Source: Acidobacteriota bacterium
GTDB taxonomy: Bacteria; Acidobacteriota; UBA6911; JACOSC01
Direction of reading: 5' to 3'
Length of the DNA stretch: 35,665 nt
NCBI GenBank assembly: GCA_016179055.1
Contig: JACOSC010000318.1
Coordinates: 1 to 35,665, forward strand
Part shown: positions 1 to 9,159 of the stretch, piece after piece
Position numbering within the stretch: position 1 is the stretch's first letter
How the letters are laid out: each line of letters opens with the position of its first letter
Notes under the pieces: generated by a model
What the model saw: only the letters and a program-made list of their open reading frames with translations
Databases searched by the model: none
Told to the model about the DNA's origin: nothing
Made by a program: the position numbers and the translations under genes

Positions 1-239
1 CCAGGCTCCTTAGAAACTTCCCCAGGTTCATCGTTATTCTGCGTGTCGTTAAGACAAGCTGGGGGACTCCTACGGAGCTTACATCATACCGAAATCACAC
101 CCTTGAAGATGCTCGTGCTCTGGCCCGCTCGGGTGAGGTCGAATCCATATCAATCCCGCGCCGAGGAATCTCTGCGGCGTGCTTATCTGACGGGCCGGCT
201 TTGCGGACGGCTACCCATGACAAATCTTTACGACGGAGC
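1..239. other. Stretch downstream of ribD, no gene seen
   Basis: No recognisable protein is encoded on either strand. One 66-codon open frame on the plus strand (43-243) has no family resemblance and overlaps the end of ribD. A short GGTCGAATCC at about 137-146 resembles a tRNA T-loop, but no cloverleaf can be folded around it. Confidence 0.5.
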
Positions 240-1370
240 TTAAGGCTGGTCGGACGTCTCTCGTCGGGACGGGAGGTATCCCTCGACCGCTAAGTCCGAC
301 CCGATGCGAAAAATGCGCAGGGGCTCTAAAGTGGGACAGTCGGACAAGCGAGCAAAGCCTTGACCGGCAATGGCGGTAACTGCGTGGCGACCACCGATGA
401 TCTTGGGTGCAAGAATAAAAAGGGCCTTATCGACAATGCCGAGACTAAGGGCGCTGCCATGAACCTCAGCGCCGCCTTCAATAATGAGGCTGCTGAGGCC
501 CTCGGCGCCCAAACGGCCGCATACGGCGCGTAAATCCACTCGGCCTTTCCACGTCGGCGCCTGTAGGACCGTGGCGCCGGCGCGCTGCAGAGCCTGTCGC
601 TTGGCCATAGAAGCCGCGCGGGTTGTAAAAATGAGCACCTTACCCCGGTCGCTCGGCCGCAATACACGCGCGCGTATGGGCGTTCGCAGGTGGGTATCCA
701 CAATCACTTTGACCAGCGGGCGCCGTTTCGGCCGTTTCAGCCGCATGGTCAGTTCGGGATCATCCGCCAGAATCGTGCCGACGCCGACGAGTATGGCATC
801 GTAAGAATGCCGCAATCGTTGATTATAATGACGGGCGGCCGCGGAAGTAATCCACTGGGAGTCGCCTCGATGTGTGGCAATTTTTCCATCGAGCGAGAGC
901 GCCACTTTTAACAAAACAAAAGGCGCTTGCCGCGTAATGAATTTCACGAAGGCTTCATTCAAACGTAAGGCTTCTTCTCGACACGGCCCAACCTCAACGG
1001 CGATCCCGGCCCGTCGTAGTAAGTCGAATCCCCGGCCTGACACTAATGGGTTGGGATCCTCCATGGCCGCTACCACGCGCCGTATGCCGGCGCCGATCAC
1101 GGCCAGCGCGCAAGGCGGCGTGCGTCCCTGGTGCGAACAGGGTTCGAGGTTGATATAAAGCGTAGATCCGCGGGCTTGCTTCCCGGCCATTTCCATCGCC
1201 AACACTTCGGCGTGGGTTCCTTGCGCGTAAGTATGAAACCCTTCTCCGATAATTACACCGTCACGAGCGAGCACCGCGCCGACCAAAGGATTCGGATTTA
1301 CGCGTCCGACCCCCCGAGCCGCCAAACGCAAACAGCGCCGCATGAAACCGGCGTCCTGCTCAGGGGTCAT
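240..1370 (-). CDS. ribD: RibD, bifunctional riboflavin biosynthesis deaminase/reductase
   Basis: Carries out the second and third steps of riboflavin synthesis in the cytoplasm: deamination of the pyrimidine formed from GTP, then NADPH-dependent reduction of its ribose. The N-terminal deaminase domain (about residues 1-145) shows the zinc site: HAE at 53-55 and PCSHQGRTPPC at 77-87, giving His53, Cys78 and Cys87 as ligands and Glu55 as catalytic acid. The C-terminal reductase domain has LSLDGKIAT, a GDSQWIT stretch and LIIEGGAEVHG. The length of 376 residues is normal for the family. The ATG overlaps the ybeY stop as ATGA, which implies translational coupling as last gene of a three-gene operon. 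No other rib gene is in view and no FMN riboswitch was recognised upstream of the operon. Confidence 0.96.
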   Translation of the reverse strand: MTPEQDAGFMRRCLRLAARGVGRVNPNPLVGAVLARDGVIIGEGFHTYAQGTHAEVLAMEMAGKQARGSTLYINLEPCSHQGRTPPCALAVIGAGIRRVVAAMEDPNPLVSGRGFDLLRRAGIAVEVGPCREEALRLNEAFVKFITRQAPFVLLKVALSLDGKIATHRGDSQWITSAAARHYNQRLRHSYDAILVGVGTILADDPELTMRLKRPKRRPLVKVIVDTHLRTPIRARVLRPSDRGKVLIFTTRAASMAKRQALQRAGATVLQAPTWKGRVDLRAVCGRLGAEGLSSLIIEGGAEVHGSALSLGIVDKALFILAPKIIGGRHAVTAIAGQGFARLSDCPTLEPLRIFRIGSDLAVEGYLPSRRETSDQP

Positions 1371-1834
1371 AGCAGAGCTCGTCGGGCTCGGCGCTCCAGC
1401 CTACGCATTTGGCCATGATCGGTAGTATGGTCATATCCGAGCAGGTGAATTATTCCATGGATGATCAGGTTCTTAATCTCGCGTGCCGGCGTCAATCGGT
1501 AACGACGGGCATTGGCCGCCGCGGTATCCGCCGAAATCAAAATGTCACCCAGGTAGGAATTCGGTTCAAAGCGGTCGCGAGACTTACGGGAATCCGCATA
1601 GGGAAAAGCGATGACGTCGGTGGGCCGATCATGGCCCAGGAAGCGCGCATTGTATTTGGTGATGATCGAATCATTGACCAGCATAATGACCACTTCTTGA
1701 TCTGACGCACCCAAATAATTCAGCACAGCATCCGCAAAATCGGCCAAGTGATCCGGCCGGCAGAGCAGACGTCTTTGCTTATTGAGAACTTTGCTTCGCC
1801 GCCGTACTCTCGGCCTTGAGCTTAGAGAAGTCAT
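1367..1834 (-). CDS. ybeY: YbeY endoribonuclease / rRNA maturation factor
   Basis: A single-strand-specific metallo-endoribonuclease involved in 16S rRNA 3'-end maturation and ribosome quality control. The 155-residue protein has the family signature HGIIHLLGYDH at residues 126-136, with His126, His130 and His136 as the predicted zinc ligands, and the conserved PTDVIAFPY block at 71-79. The ATG at 1834 lies inside the upstream 7TM-HD gene and the two overlap by 56 bases. The first residues that align with the family (VLNKQRR, from about residue 16) also lie inside the overlap, and no better start exists downstream, so the overlap looks real. The stop overlaps the ribD start by four bases. YbeY commonly sits next to a PhoH/YbeZ ATPase and a 7TM-HD gene. 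The 7TM-HD gene is here, but phoH is not. Confidence 0.95.
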   Translation of the reverse strand: MTSLSSRPRVRRRSKVLNKQRRLLCRPDHLADFADAVLNYLGASDQEVVIMLVNDSIITKYNARFLGHDRPTDVIAFPYADSRKSRDRFEPNSYLGDILISADTAAANARRYRLTPAREIKNLIIHGIIHLLGYDHTTDHGQMRRLERRARRALL

Positions 1835-4208
1835 ATCCGGGATACTCGATACGATGATGGTAGGCGCCCGATATCACGCGCAACATGGACAACTCAATAC
1901 TATTTAGATCCTTCAGTGTGATATCGCATTCGCTCAACTGCCCGTCGGCCACCACGGCATCGATGATTCGCCGTATCATGCCCTGGATCTGCGTGGGGGT
2001 AGGGTCTATTAGGGTACGGGAAGCGGCCTCTACCGAGTCAGAAATCATCATGATCGCGGCCTCGCGCGATTGCGGCTTGGGTCCTGGGTATCTAAAATCC
2101 GACGGCCTGACTTCGTCCTCTTTGCGCGCCGCCGCTTTAGCTTTTTCATAAAAATAAGTCATCAAGCGCGTGCCGTGATGTTCCGGGATCATGTCGCTGA
2201 TACGTGGCATGAGCCGTATCTCTTTGGCCATGGCCAAACCGGCGTTCACATGGTTGGCAATGATCAGCGCGCTCATATGCGGGGTCAGCTTGTCGTGCTT
2301 ATTCTGGCTCAAGATTTGGTTCTCTACATAGTACTCCGCCATCTTCAATTTTCCTATATCATGGTAATAGGAAGCCACGCGCACCAAGAGCGGATTGGCG
2401 CCGATGGCTTCGGCGGCGGCCTCGGCTAAGGTCCCGACGGCGATGCTGTGATGGTAAGTGCCGGGCGCGGCGACCGCCATCTGCCGCAGAATCGGCGTGT
2501 TGAGGTTAGAGAGTTCAAGGAGCTTGATGTCCGTGGTAATTTTAAAGGCGGACTCCAAAGCGGGCAGCGCCAGCGAAGCGATCATCGCCGCCGTAATGCC
2601 GCTGATCAAGCCACAAAGCCCATTGCCCCCCAACGCCGGCAGTGACGGGTAGACACCGGAAAACAGGTCCAGCGCCAATAAGGTCACTATATTGACCATA
2701 CCGATCGCGAAGCCGGCCTTAACGATCGTGGAGCGCTCCTTGTATTGCTTGATTCCATAAATGGCGGCGAAACTGCCGACCAACACGTAACAAACCAGCG
2801 GGATGCTGGAAGTAGCCATGCCCATCAGCACGGCAAAAAAAAGCGTGTAAAGGATAGCGAACTGCACGTCCACTAACAACGCAATCAAAATGGCGCCGAA
2901 GGCCAAAGGGATCGTGTAATAAATCACAGTGGAGTCCAGCATCACGCCCAGCCCCAGCCGTTCGTGCAGAAAATCCGCCCGTCCGCTGCGCACCAAATCG
3001 GCGATGCGGCCATGCAGAAGATCGGCGACGAACGTCGCCAAGCGCGATGTGACCAGGTTTAAGAAGAGGACCAACATGATCAGCAGATAGTGATTGCGTA
3101 TCTTGCCATGGCGCTTTTGATGGTAGGCAAAATAATGCCAAACGATATACATGAAGACCAGGCAAATCAGCCAGCCGCCCAAGAAGCGCCCGGCCAACTC
3201 TTCCGGCTTCTGAAAGCGTCGCAGAGCTTCGAGCTCGACCATGGCGTCCTTAGTGACCAGCTCACCGGCGTGCACAATTACTTTGCCTTGCGGTACGTAA
3301 CGGACCACGTTGCTAACCTGGTCAGCGGCTTCATTGCGGCGCTTGTTGGTTTCGGTTTGATTGAAGAAAACGTTCGGGGTAATCAGGCTTTCCAAGAAAC
3401 GTATCAAGCCCGGTAATTCACTCTTGTCCGCCACGGCTAATTTGGATTGGTTTTTTCGTAGAGACTGGCGGGCTTGGAGCACGTCTCGCATATTAGGATC
3501 CAGCTTCTCATCATCACCGGTTGTCACATTAACGATGCGAATTTCGTTCTTCTCGCGAAGCGGCTGCAGCAAAGACTCTTTGTTATTGATGACCCCCTGG
3601 TCCATGACGGTTTTTAGCAAATCTATCATCTGCCCTTCGAGGACGGCGGCAAATCGGTGATGGAAGCCAATGGCCAGGACATCGTCCGAAACCGAATCGC
3701 CAAATTCCTCCTTGAGTTTGGCGGAAACCTCCATTTCCATTCGTGTACTAGATTCGGCAGCTTCTACCTGAAGCTCTCTTGGTTTGCCGGCGACCTGATC
3801 GGCCGCATCATATTCCGTTAATGCTGCGCGCCCTGCCGCGAAAAGTTTCTGAATCAAATTCTGCATGGAATACAGCACGGTAGCGTCATAGTTAAAAATA
3901 GCCGGAATTTCCCGCACCACCTCGCTGCGCTTGCCCAGGGTCGCGGTAAGGTCTTCTATGATAGCCTCGGTGGCCGCCCGCACTTCAATGGGAGAGCGTT
4001 CTCCAATACGCATAATCGGGATAGATTGGTACTTATAGCTGACCAGTAGGACCGAGAACACCGCCGCTATGGCAAGTCCCCAACCGAAATCGTACCAAGT
4101 CAGTCGCGCGATCAAACGGCTCTTGATAGTTTCCAGAAGCCGATCGGCGACCAAAGCGGCAGAGTGGAAAGTCGATGGGGTTGCTTTACTCTCTTGGCGG
4201 TGCGGCAT
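1779..4208 (-). CDS. pgpH: 7TM-HD family membrane phosphodiesterase (PgpH-like)
   Basis: An 809-residue membrane protein with the PgpH layout: a short cytoplasmic N-terminus, a TM segment (about residues 45-62), a large extracytoplasmic 7TMR-HDED domain (about 65-340), a block of seven membrane helices (about 345-545), and a C-terminal cytoplasmic HD domain. The HD domain shows TYHHSIAVG, the YYHDIGK metal motif, a MIPEHHGT segment and ISDSVEAASR. Characterised PgpH proteins hydrolyse cyclic di-AMP, so a role in c-di-AMP breakdown and signalling is inferred from the family. The ATG is preceded by a good AGGAG about six bases upstream. It is the first gene of the pgpH-ybeY-ribD operon and is divergent from hppA across 470 bases. 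Confidence 0.93.
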   Translation of the reverse strand: MPHRQESKATPSTFHSAALVADRLLETIKSRLIARLTWYDFGWGLAIAAVFSVLLVSYKYQSIPIMRIGERSPIEVRAATEAIIEDLTATLGKRSEVVREIPAIFNYDATVLYSMQNLIQKLFAAGRAALTEYDAADQVAGKPRELQVEAAESSTRMEMEVSAKLKEEFGDSVSDDVLAIGFHHRFAAVLEGQMIDLLKTVMDQGVINNKESLLQPLREKNEIRIVNVTTGDDEKLDPNMRDVLQARQSLRKNQSKLAVADKSELPGLIRFLESLITPNVFFNQTETNKRRNEAADQVSNVVRYVPQGKVIVHAGELVTKDAMVELEALRRFQKPEELAGRFLGGWLICLVFMYIVWHYFAYHQKRHGKIRNHYLLIMLVLFLNLVTSRLATFVADLLHGRIADLVRSGRADFLHERLGLGVMLDSTVIYYTIPLAFGAILIALLVDVQFAILYTLFFAVLMGMATSSIPLVCYVLVGSFAAIYGIKQYKERSTIVKAGFAIGMVNIVTLLALDLFSGVYPSLPALGGNGLCGLISGITAAMIASLALPALESAFKITTDIKLLELSNLNTPILRQMAVAAPGTYHHSIAVGTLAEAAAEAIGANPLLVRVASYYHDIGKLKMAEYYVENQILSQNKHDKLTPHMSALIIANHVNAGLAMAKEIRLMPRISDMIPEHHGTRLMTYFYEKAKAAARKEDEVRPSDFRYPGPKPQSREAAIMMISDSVEAASRTLIDPTPTQIQGMIRRIIDAVVADGQLSECDITLKDLNSIELSMLRVISGAYHHRIEYPGYDFSKLKAESTAAKQSSQ

Positions 4209-4680
4209 AAAGACTCCTCAGTTTACACAGAAGTCGCAGACACTCAACATATGCACTATTTTCGACAAAACGCTTCCCACGCTGGGATCTGTATTCATAT
4301 TTTTGTAAATTATAGCAGAGTGAGGCTGTATAAGTAAATTCTGCGACGGTTCATGGGTGTGCGTCAAATTTGTTGGTAGTTTGAATCAACCAGGGGAATT
4401 TTCTGGTAATGGTTTTGTGCGCTTAGTGCCTTTGTGTCTTTGTGGTAGGATTAATTCGGAATGCATATCAGCATTCAGAGGCTTGGAAAACTCTGTCGCT
4501 TGTCCACGCCTCTCTATTTTTTGACGCACACCGCCGGTTCACAAAGAATTGGGCGTGTCGGCTCTGTTTTTCCGGCGCGGCAGAGTTAAAATCCCAGATT
4601 TCATGTGTTATAATGCTCCTCCGGTTTTTTGGGTCGCTAATATAACGTCATGGGTGCAATACTGTTAGGAGGAATCGTTG
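4209..4680. other. Divergent intergenic region between pgpH-like gene and hppA
   Basis: No gene seen. It holds the outward promoters of two divergent transcription units. The part next to hppA contains a strong promoter (listed separately) and an AGGAGG ribosome site at 4667-4672. At about 4426-4446 lies a low-complexity stretch of the type CCTTTGTGTCTTTGTGG, a degenerate intergenic motif that resembles, on the opposite strand, the GCGCAAG repeats near 8.7 kb. Confidence 0.6.
4586..4614 (+). promoter_or_regulatory. Sigma70-type promoter for hppA
   Basis: A perfect -10 TATAAT at 4609-4614 with a TTAAAA -35 (4 of 6 consensus bases) at 4586-4591 and an ideal 17-base spacer. It lies about 65 bases upstream of the hppA start and points the right way. 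Sequence only; not proven active. Confidence 0.65.
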
Positions 4681-6801
4681 ATGGAAAATCTGCTCTATCT
4701 CATTTTTACCATTTCCCTGGCTTCGCTGGCTTTTGCCGGTTATCTCGCCAGGAGCGTCTTGCAAAAAGACACCGGAAACAAACAGATGCAGGAGATTGCC
4801 GCGGCTATTAAAGAAGGGGCGGAAGCCTTCCTGCGCCGCCAAAATAAAACCATCGGCCTACTAAGCCTGGTATTGGCCCTCATCATCTTCTTGTTTTACA
4901 AAACCAGCACCAGTGAAAACGTTACCACTCTGGGCTCCAATCAATTGCAGGTGGCCCTGCGAATTACCATTTCCTTTTTGATTGGCGCGGCGTGTTCTCT
5001 CATCGCCGGTTATACGGGCATGTTTGTATCTATTCGCGCCAATATTCGAGCCGCGGCCGCCGCCGGACGCAGTTTAAATGAGGCCTTGCAAGTGGCGTTG
5101 CGCGGCGGCGCCGTTTCCGGATTGTTTGTGGTGGCTATGAGTCTATTGGGCGTCGGCGGCCTGTTTTACCTTTTCGATGGGCTGAAAGATCCTAAAAGTA
5201 TACCGGGACAAATTGTCGGATTTGCGTTTGGGGCGAGTTTCGTGGCGCTCTTTGCCCAACTGGGCGGCGGCATTTTTACCAAGGCGGCGGACGTGGGCGC
5301 CGATCTGGTCGGCAAAATCGAAGTGGGCATTCCGGAGGATGATCCGCGTAACCCCGCCGTGATCGCCGATTTGGTAGGCGATAACGTGGGCGACTGCGCC
5401 GGCCGCGGCGCCGATCTGTTTGAATCAACCGCCGCGGAAAATATTGGCGCCATGATTCTGGGCGTGGCCTTGTTTGGCGTTTATGGCATTGGGGGCATTC
5501 TATTCCCGTTGCTGGCCCGCGCCTTTGGTCTAATCGCGACTATTGTCGGCGTTATGGTCGTGCGCACCAAGGGCAACGAAGATCCGATGTCGGCGCTCAA
5601 TCGCGGCTATTATGTGACAACGGTTTTAGCGATGATCGGATTCTACGTGGCCGTGTGGAAGCTGCTCAATAATAACCTTTGGTTCTTCTTCGCCGGCGTG
5701 ATCGGCATTCTTACGGCGCTGGCTTTTGTTTTCATCACCCAATACTATACGGACTATAAATATCGTCCGGTTAAATCAATTGCGGAAGCGTCGCTCACCG
5801 GCCCGGCCACGAATATTATTGCCGGGTTAGCGGTAGGCTTCGAGTGCACCGGCATGCCGGTGATGGTCATCTCCGCGGCCATATGGGGCGCCTACTATTG
5901 CGGTGTCCGGGCGCTGCCCGGGGTGGAGGGCGCCGGTCTCTATGGTACGGCCGTCGCCACTATGGGCATGCTGGCGCCTTGCGCCTATATTTTGGCGATG
6001 GATACCTTCGGGCCGATTACGGATAACGCCGGCGGTATCGTAGAGATGTCCCACGCATCGGAGGAAATTCGCGCAAGGACTGATCGTCTCGATGCCGTCG
6101 GAAACACGACGAAGGCGTTAACCAAAGGCTATGCGATCGGCAGCGCGGCCCTGGCGGCCTTCCTGCTTTTTAGCGCCTACATCGATGAGGTGAAAAAAAT
6201 AACGCATGACAAGGTCTTTGCCGTGGACTTGACTCGCGTGGAGGTTTTCATCGGCGCTCTGATCGGCGCTACGCTATGTTTTGTCTTCAGCGCATTGGCG
6301 ATACGGGCCGTGGGAAAAGCGGCCTTTTATGTCATTAATGAAGTTCGCCGTCAGTTTAAGGAAAATCCCGGCATCATGAAGGGTACCTCCAAGCCGGACT
6401 ATGGGCGTTGCGTCGACATTGTGACAACGGGCGCGCTCAAAGAAATGGTGGCTCCCGGGCTGCTGGCCGTGGGTGTCCCTGTGTTGACAGGTTTATTATT
6501 CAAATACCTGGGCGGTCCCGGACGGCCCGGCGCGGAGGCGGTCGCCGCGCTCTTAATGGTAGGAACGATCGGCGGTATCTTATTAGCCAATGTCATGAAC
6601 AATGGCGGTGGGGCCTGGGATAACGCCAAGAAATTCATCGAATCCGGACAGTACGGAGGCAAGGGCTCGGATGCTCACAAAGCCGCCGTCGTCGGCGATA
6701 CGGTCGGTGATCCTTTTAAGGATACGGCCGGACCATCCCTGCACGTCTTGATCAAGCTGCTGAGTACGATCACACTGGTTCTTGCTCCCCTCTTCCTGTA
6801 A
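4681..6801 (+). CDS. hppA: Membrane-bound H+-translocating pyrophosphatase, K+-independent type
   Basis: An integral membrane pump that couples pyrophosphate hydrolysis to ion export. The 706-residue protein has many hydrophobic helices and the substrate-binding motifs DVGADLVGKIEVGIPEDDPR and NVGDCAGRGADLFES, plus the C-terminal GDTVGDPFKDTAGPS. The diagnostic segment reads GNTTKALTKGYAIG. The lysine after GNTT (about residue 478) is found in K+-independent, proton-pumping enzymes, whereas K+-dependent ones, including the sodium pumps, carry alanine there. Hence an H+ pump is expected. ATG 4681 sits eight bases after AGGAGG. A TTG at 4678 is possible but too close. A macro-domain gene follows after 82 bases and may be co-transcribed. 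Confidence 0.97.
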   Translation: MENLLYLIFTISLASLAFAGYLARSVLQKDTGNKQMQEIAAAIKEGAEAFLRRQNKTIGLLSLVLALIIFLFYKTSTSENVTTLGSNQLQVALRITISFLIGAACSLIAGYTGMFVSIRANIRAAAAAGRSLNEALQVALRGGAVSGLFVVAMSLLGVGGLFYLFDGLKDPKSIPGQIVGFAFGASFVALFAQLGGGIFTKAADVGADLVGKIEVGIPEDDPRNPAVIADLVGDNVGDCAGRGADLFESTAAENIGAMILGVALFGVYGIGGILFPLLARAFGLIATIVGVMVVRTKGNEDPMSALNRGYYVTTVLAMIGFYVAVWKLLNNNLWFFFAGVIGILTALAFVFITQYYTDYKYRPVKSIAEASLTGPATNIIAGLAVGFECTGMPVMVISAAIWGAYYCGVRALPGVEGAGLYGTAVATMGMLAPCAYILAMDTFGPITDNAGGIVEMSHASEEIRARTDRLDAVGNTTKALTKGYAIGSAALAAFLLFSAYIDEVKKITHDKVFAVDLTRVEVFIGALIGATLCFVFSALAIRAVGKAAFYVINEVRRQFKENPGIMKGTSKPDYGRCVDIVTTGALKEMVAPGLLAVGVPVLTGLLFKYLGGPGRPGAEAVAALLMVGTIGGILLANVMNNGGGAWDNAKKFIESGQYGGKGSDAHKAAVVGDTVGDPFKDTAGPSLHVLIKLLSTITLVLAPLFL

Positions 6802-6883
6802 GAGACGCCTTGGAACTACCGCGATCGGCCGGCGGCCGGTTTGCTGATCCGGCCGCTCGCGGAAGGCTTCGTGCCGCTGCGCT

Positions 6884-7414
6884 ATGGTGACTATCAACCA
6901 GACCACGCTCACGCTGGTCGAAGGTGATATAGCAAGTCAGGCGGTTGACGCCGTGGTTAACGCCGCTAATGCGGCGCTGGCCGGAGGCGGCGGTGTGGAT
7001 GGCGCTATCCATCGAGCGGGCGGCCCAGCGATCATGAAAGCCTGCCGGGCCATCGGTGGATGTTCTACAGGCTCGGCAGTGATTACTACCGGAGGGCGGC
7101 TTCTGGCGCGTTATGTTATTCATGCCGTCGGCCCGATATGGCGAGGAGGCCAGTATGGCGAAGCCGTACTATTCCAAAGCGCTTACCGCGAGTCGTTGCG
7201 AGTGGCCGTGGCCCATAACCTACGCAGCATCGCTTTCCCTTCACTGAGCACTGGCGCTTATGGCTATCCAATTCACTTGGCGGCGGCGCTGGCTTTGCGC
7301 GTCGTGCTTGAACACATGAGCGGCCCCACATCACTGGAAAAGATTCTCTTCGTGCTTTTTGACCAAAGCGCCTTTCAAGCCTTTCAACACGCCTTGGCGC
7401 CGCTCGTCCCTTAA
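6884..7414 (+). CDS. Macro domain protein (ADP-ribose-binding, deacetylase-like)
   Basis: A 176-residue single-domain protein of the YmdB/Af1521 type. Seen in sequence: VVNAANAALAGGGGVDGAI near residues 25-43 (the ADP-ribose loop), the GSAVITTGGRLLARYVIHAVGP strand-loop-strand region (about 62-83), and FPSLSTGAYGYP near 117-128 (second phosphate loop). Family members bind ADP-ribose and often hydrolyse O-acetyl-ADP-ribose or mono-ADP-ribosyl bonds. The activity is inferred and the partner is unknown. The ATG at 6884 has a weak GGAAGG about 14 bases upstream. It lies on the same strand and 82 bases after hppA. Confidence 0.92.
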   Translation: MVTINQTTLTLVEGDIASQAVDAVVNAANAALAGGGGVDGAIHRAGGPAIMKACRAIGGCSTGSAVITTGGRLLARYVIHAVGPIWRGGQYGEAVLFQSAYRESLRVAVAHNLRSIAFPSLSTGAYGYPIHLAAALALRVVLEHMSGPTSLEKILFVLFDQSAFQAFQHALAPLVP

Positions 7415-7557
7415 TAGAGAATGATTTGTAAGCGGGGAACCGAATGATCGCCAAGTTGCCTACCACCGATAAAGGTATCCTCTCAATGAACTGGGGGGAT
7501 CTCTATGGCGGTGGCCACCTTCTGCACGCCCGTCTCCAGCGAACGGTTTGGCGGAGA

Positions 7558-8355
7558 TTATCGCCGGTGGGTTAGCTTTCTTATCATTGGAATGAGAATC
7601 GGTGGGATAAAAAGTTTTAGGGTTTCCCGCACCGACGATTTAGTTGCTCTCTCACGGGGAGGTACTGGTTCCGACGGCTTTATGCTGGAATGTTTATTAT
7701 TAAGCGTTGTCCGTCTTAGGTAACCTTTTGGATTCCATGTTATCAGAAAACGTTCGCGGCTCCTGTCGATTTCGAAATCCGCATTCTCATTGATGAAGGC
7801 TTCTATGGCTTCATAAGGGCCGGGCTTTGGTCCTCTCGTAAGTCCGTGCTGACAAATGCTATCTTCAACTATGAAATAATCACCAAGTTTGATTAGTTTA
7901 GAATACCGCCGCAACACGTTCAACGTATTGTCATACGTGTGCGAACTGTCTTCAATTACCAAGACCCTTTCATCTTTTGAAATCAGGCGCTCTACATATT
8001 CAAAATTTTGACAGGCATCTCCATCAATGAAGGTAATTCTTGGATGAGTGGTTACATATTCCGGTACAGTCTTGTGAGACAGATCGAGACCAATAATTCT
8101 GCCTTTACCGATACTGTCGCAAAGATGCGCTAAGAACAGGGCACTGCCACCATGGGCATTGCCAATTTCAACGATTACATCCGGCTTAGTTTCACAGATG
8201 ATTTCTTGATAAATCCAAGCATCCATCGGGTTTTTCAGTGTCTTCACACCAAAATACGTAGTTCGGTTCATGATGCCATCTTGAATGATGGGCAGAATTT
8301 TGCCCAGGGGCATGTCCAAGTTTTCTTCCATGTAGTCAGCCATATTCGTTTTCAC
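7558..8355 (-). CDS. CmcI / rhamnosyl O-methyltransferase-type SAM methyltransferase
   Basis: The sequence matches the CmcI-like family (often annotated cephalosporin hydroxylase or rhamnosyl O-methyltransferase), class I Rossmann methyltransferases used on sugars and secondary metabolites. Visible motifs: PDVIVEIGNAHGGSALF (SAM loop, about residues 75-91), IIGLDLS (acidic end of strand 2), ITFIDGDAC, VLVIEDSSHTYDN and YFIVEDSI (strand 4-5 acids for metal/SAM). The substrate cannot be told. The reading begins with GTG at 8355; an ATG at 8343 (MADYMEENL) is an equally good start, and no strong ribosome site marks either. It stands alone, opposite to both neighbours, and looks more AT-rich than the genes around it, which suggests later acquisition. 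Confidence 0.85.
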   Translation of the reverse strand: MKTNMADYMEENLDMPLGKILPIIQDGIMNRTTYFGVKTLKNPMDAWIYQEIICETKPDVIVEIGNAHGGSALFLAHLCDSIGKGRIIGLDLSHKTVPEYVTTHPRITFIDGDACQNFEYVERLISKDERVLVIEDSSHTYDNTLNVLRRYSKLIKLGDYFIVEDSICQHGLTRGPKPGPYEAIEAFINENADFEIDRSRERFLITWNPKGYLRRTTLNNKHSSIKPSEPVPPRERATKSSVRETLKLFIPPILIPMIRKLTHRR

Positions 8356-8450
8356 CAGTCGTGCTACCGCCTAAAGCCCAAGCTTCGTGTAATACACCCG
8401 CTAGCCGGGGCCGTAATCAATCCGCATCTCCGAGACGTCTTCATCCACGG

Positions 8451-8484
8451 GCTTAACGTCCCCCGTGCTCCCCCACGGTTAAGC
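8451..8484. repeat. Hairpin with attC-like ends
   Basis: GCTTAAC at 8451-8457 and GTTAAGC at 8478-8484 are exact inverted repeats. They also fit the RYYYAAC and GTTRRRY core-site consensus of integron attC sites. The adjoining GT/AC pairs with one unpaired base extend the stem. At 34 bases it is shorter than normal attC sites, so it may be a trimmed relic or chance. Confidence 0.3.
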
Positions 8485-8713
8485 GTTCAACCTCTGCCAA
8501 GATGCGAGCCCGCGCCGAGTATAGCACAAGGAATTATCACAAGACCAAAAGTAAAACGCGATAACCTCCCATCATATTCGACACTACGGCTGAAACGCAT
8601 AACTAGACGCTCAAAAAAGTATAGGCTTTTGATTTGGCGCTCCCTAACTGGAGTTCAAAAAGTATGTTCTTTTGCAATCATAGTCTTGCGCTTTTTGCGG
8701 CAAGAAGAAATGC

Positions 8714-8811
8714 GCCGCAGAAAAGCGCAAGAGGCGCAAGCCGGAAGGTGGAAGCGGCATCCTGCCGCTTGTCTTAAATAATGGGCCGCAGAAAAGCGCA
8801 CAAGGCGCAAG
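8714..8811. repeat. Two direct copies of a 27-base GCGCAAG-rich repeat
   Basis: Copies at 8714-8740 and 8785-8811 differ at two positions. Both begin GCCGCAGAAAAGCGCA and end AGGCGCAAG. A related inverted stretch (CTTGCGCTTTTTGCGGC) lies just upstream at about 8684-8700, so the three can pair with each other. This is a low-complexity intergenic repeat of unknown role. Confidence 0.7.
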
Positions 8812-9159
8812 GGGAAAGCTGGCGCTGCGCCGGACAGCGCGGTAGACCAGGAAGCTTGGCCTATAGGCCGGTACGCCTGTCTGTGTGCGGCCGCGTGGCC
8901 AAATCATGCATCTATCCAGGCACAAGCGTTGGGCGTGAAATTCTCCAAGGAGTTTCTCCATGACTACTCTTGGAGAGTTTGTTATGATAACCCGCTTGAA
9001 TGACTCATTCGCCGCTGTCGGCGAGAGGCGGGTTTGGAGATTTAAGCTATCGAGATCCCGGAATGAATCAGACCTAGTGTAGCGGGAAGTCTTGCTGCCC
9101 GAAGCGCGGCGCGTGCCGCGGCGGCCGCTGAACTTGCCGTCGGCTTTTTGGAGAGATGA

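Larger units (their letters stand above)
8356..9159. other. Intergenic region with repeats and hairpins
   Basis: About 800 bases with no supportable gene. It contains a 34-base hairpin with GCTTAAC/GTTAAGC ends (8451-8484), two copies of a GCGCAAG-rich repeat (8714-8811), and a CTCCAAG/CTTGGAG inverted repeat near 8944-8977. The open frames that cross it resemble no protein family. Confidence 0.5.

Noticed and set aside
137-146. GGTCGAATCC, T-loop-like, possible tRNA
   Set aside because: No acceptor, D or anticodon stem can be matched around it; no CCA end.
43-243. 66-codon plus-strand frame at the left edge
   Set aside because: No family resemblance, overlaps the ribD end, no ribosome site.
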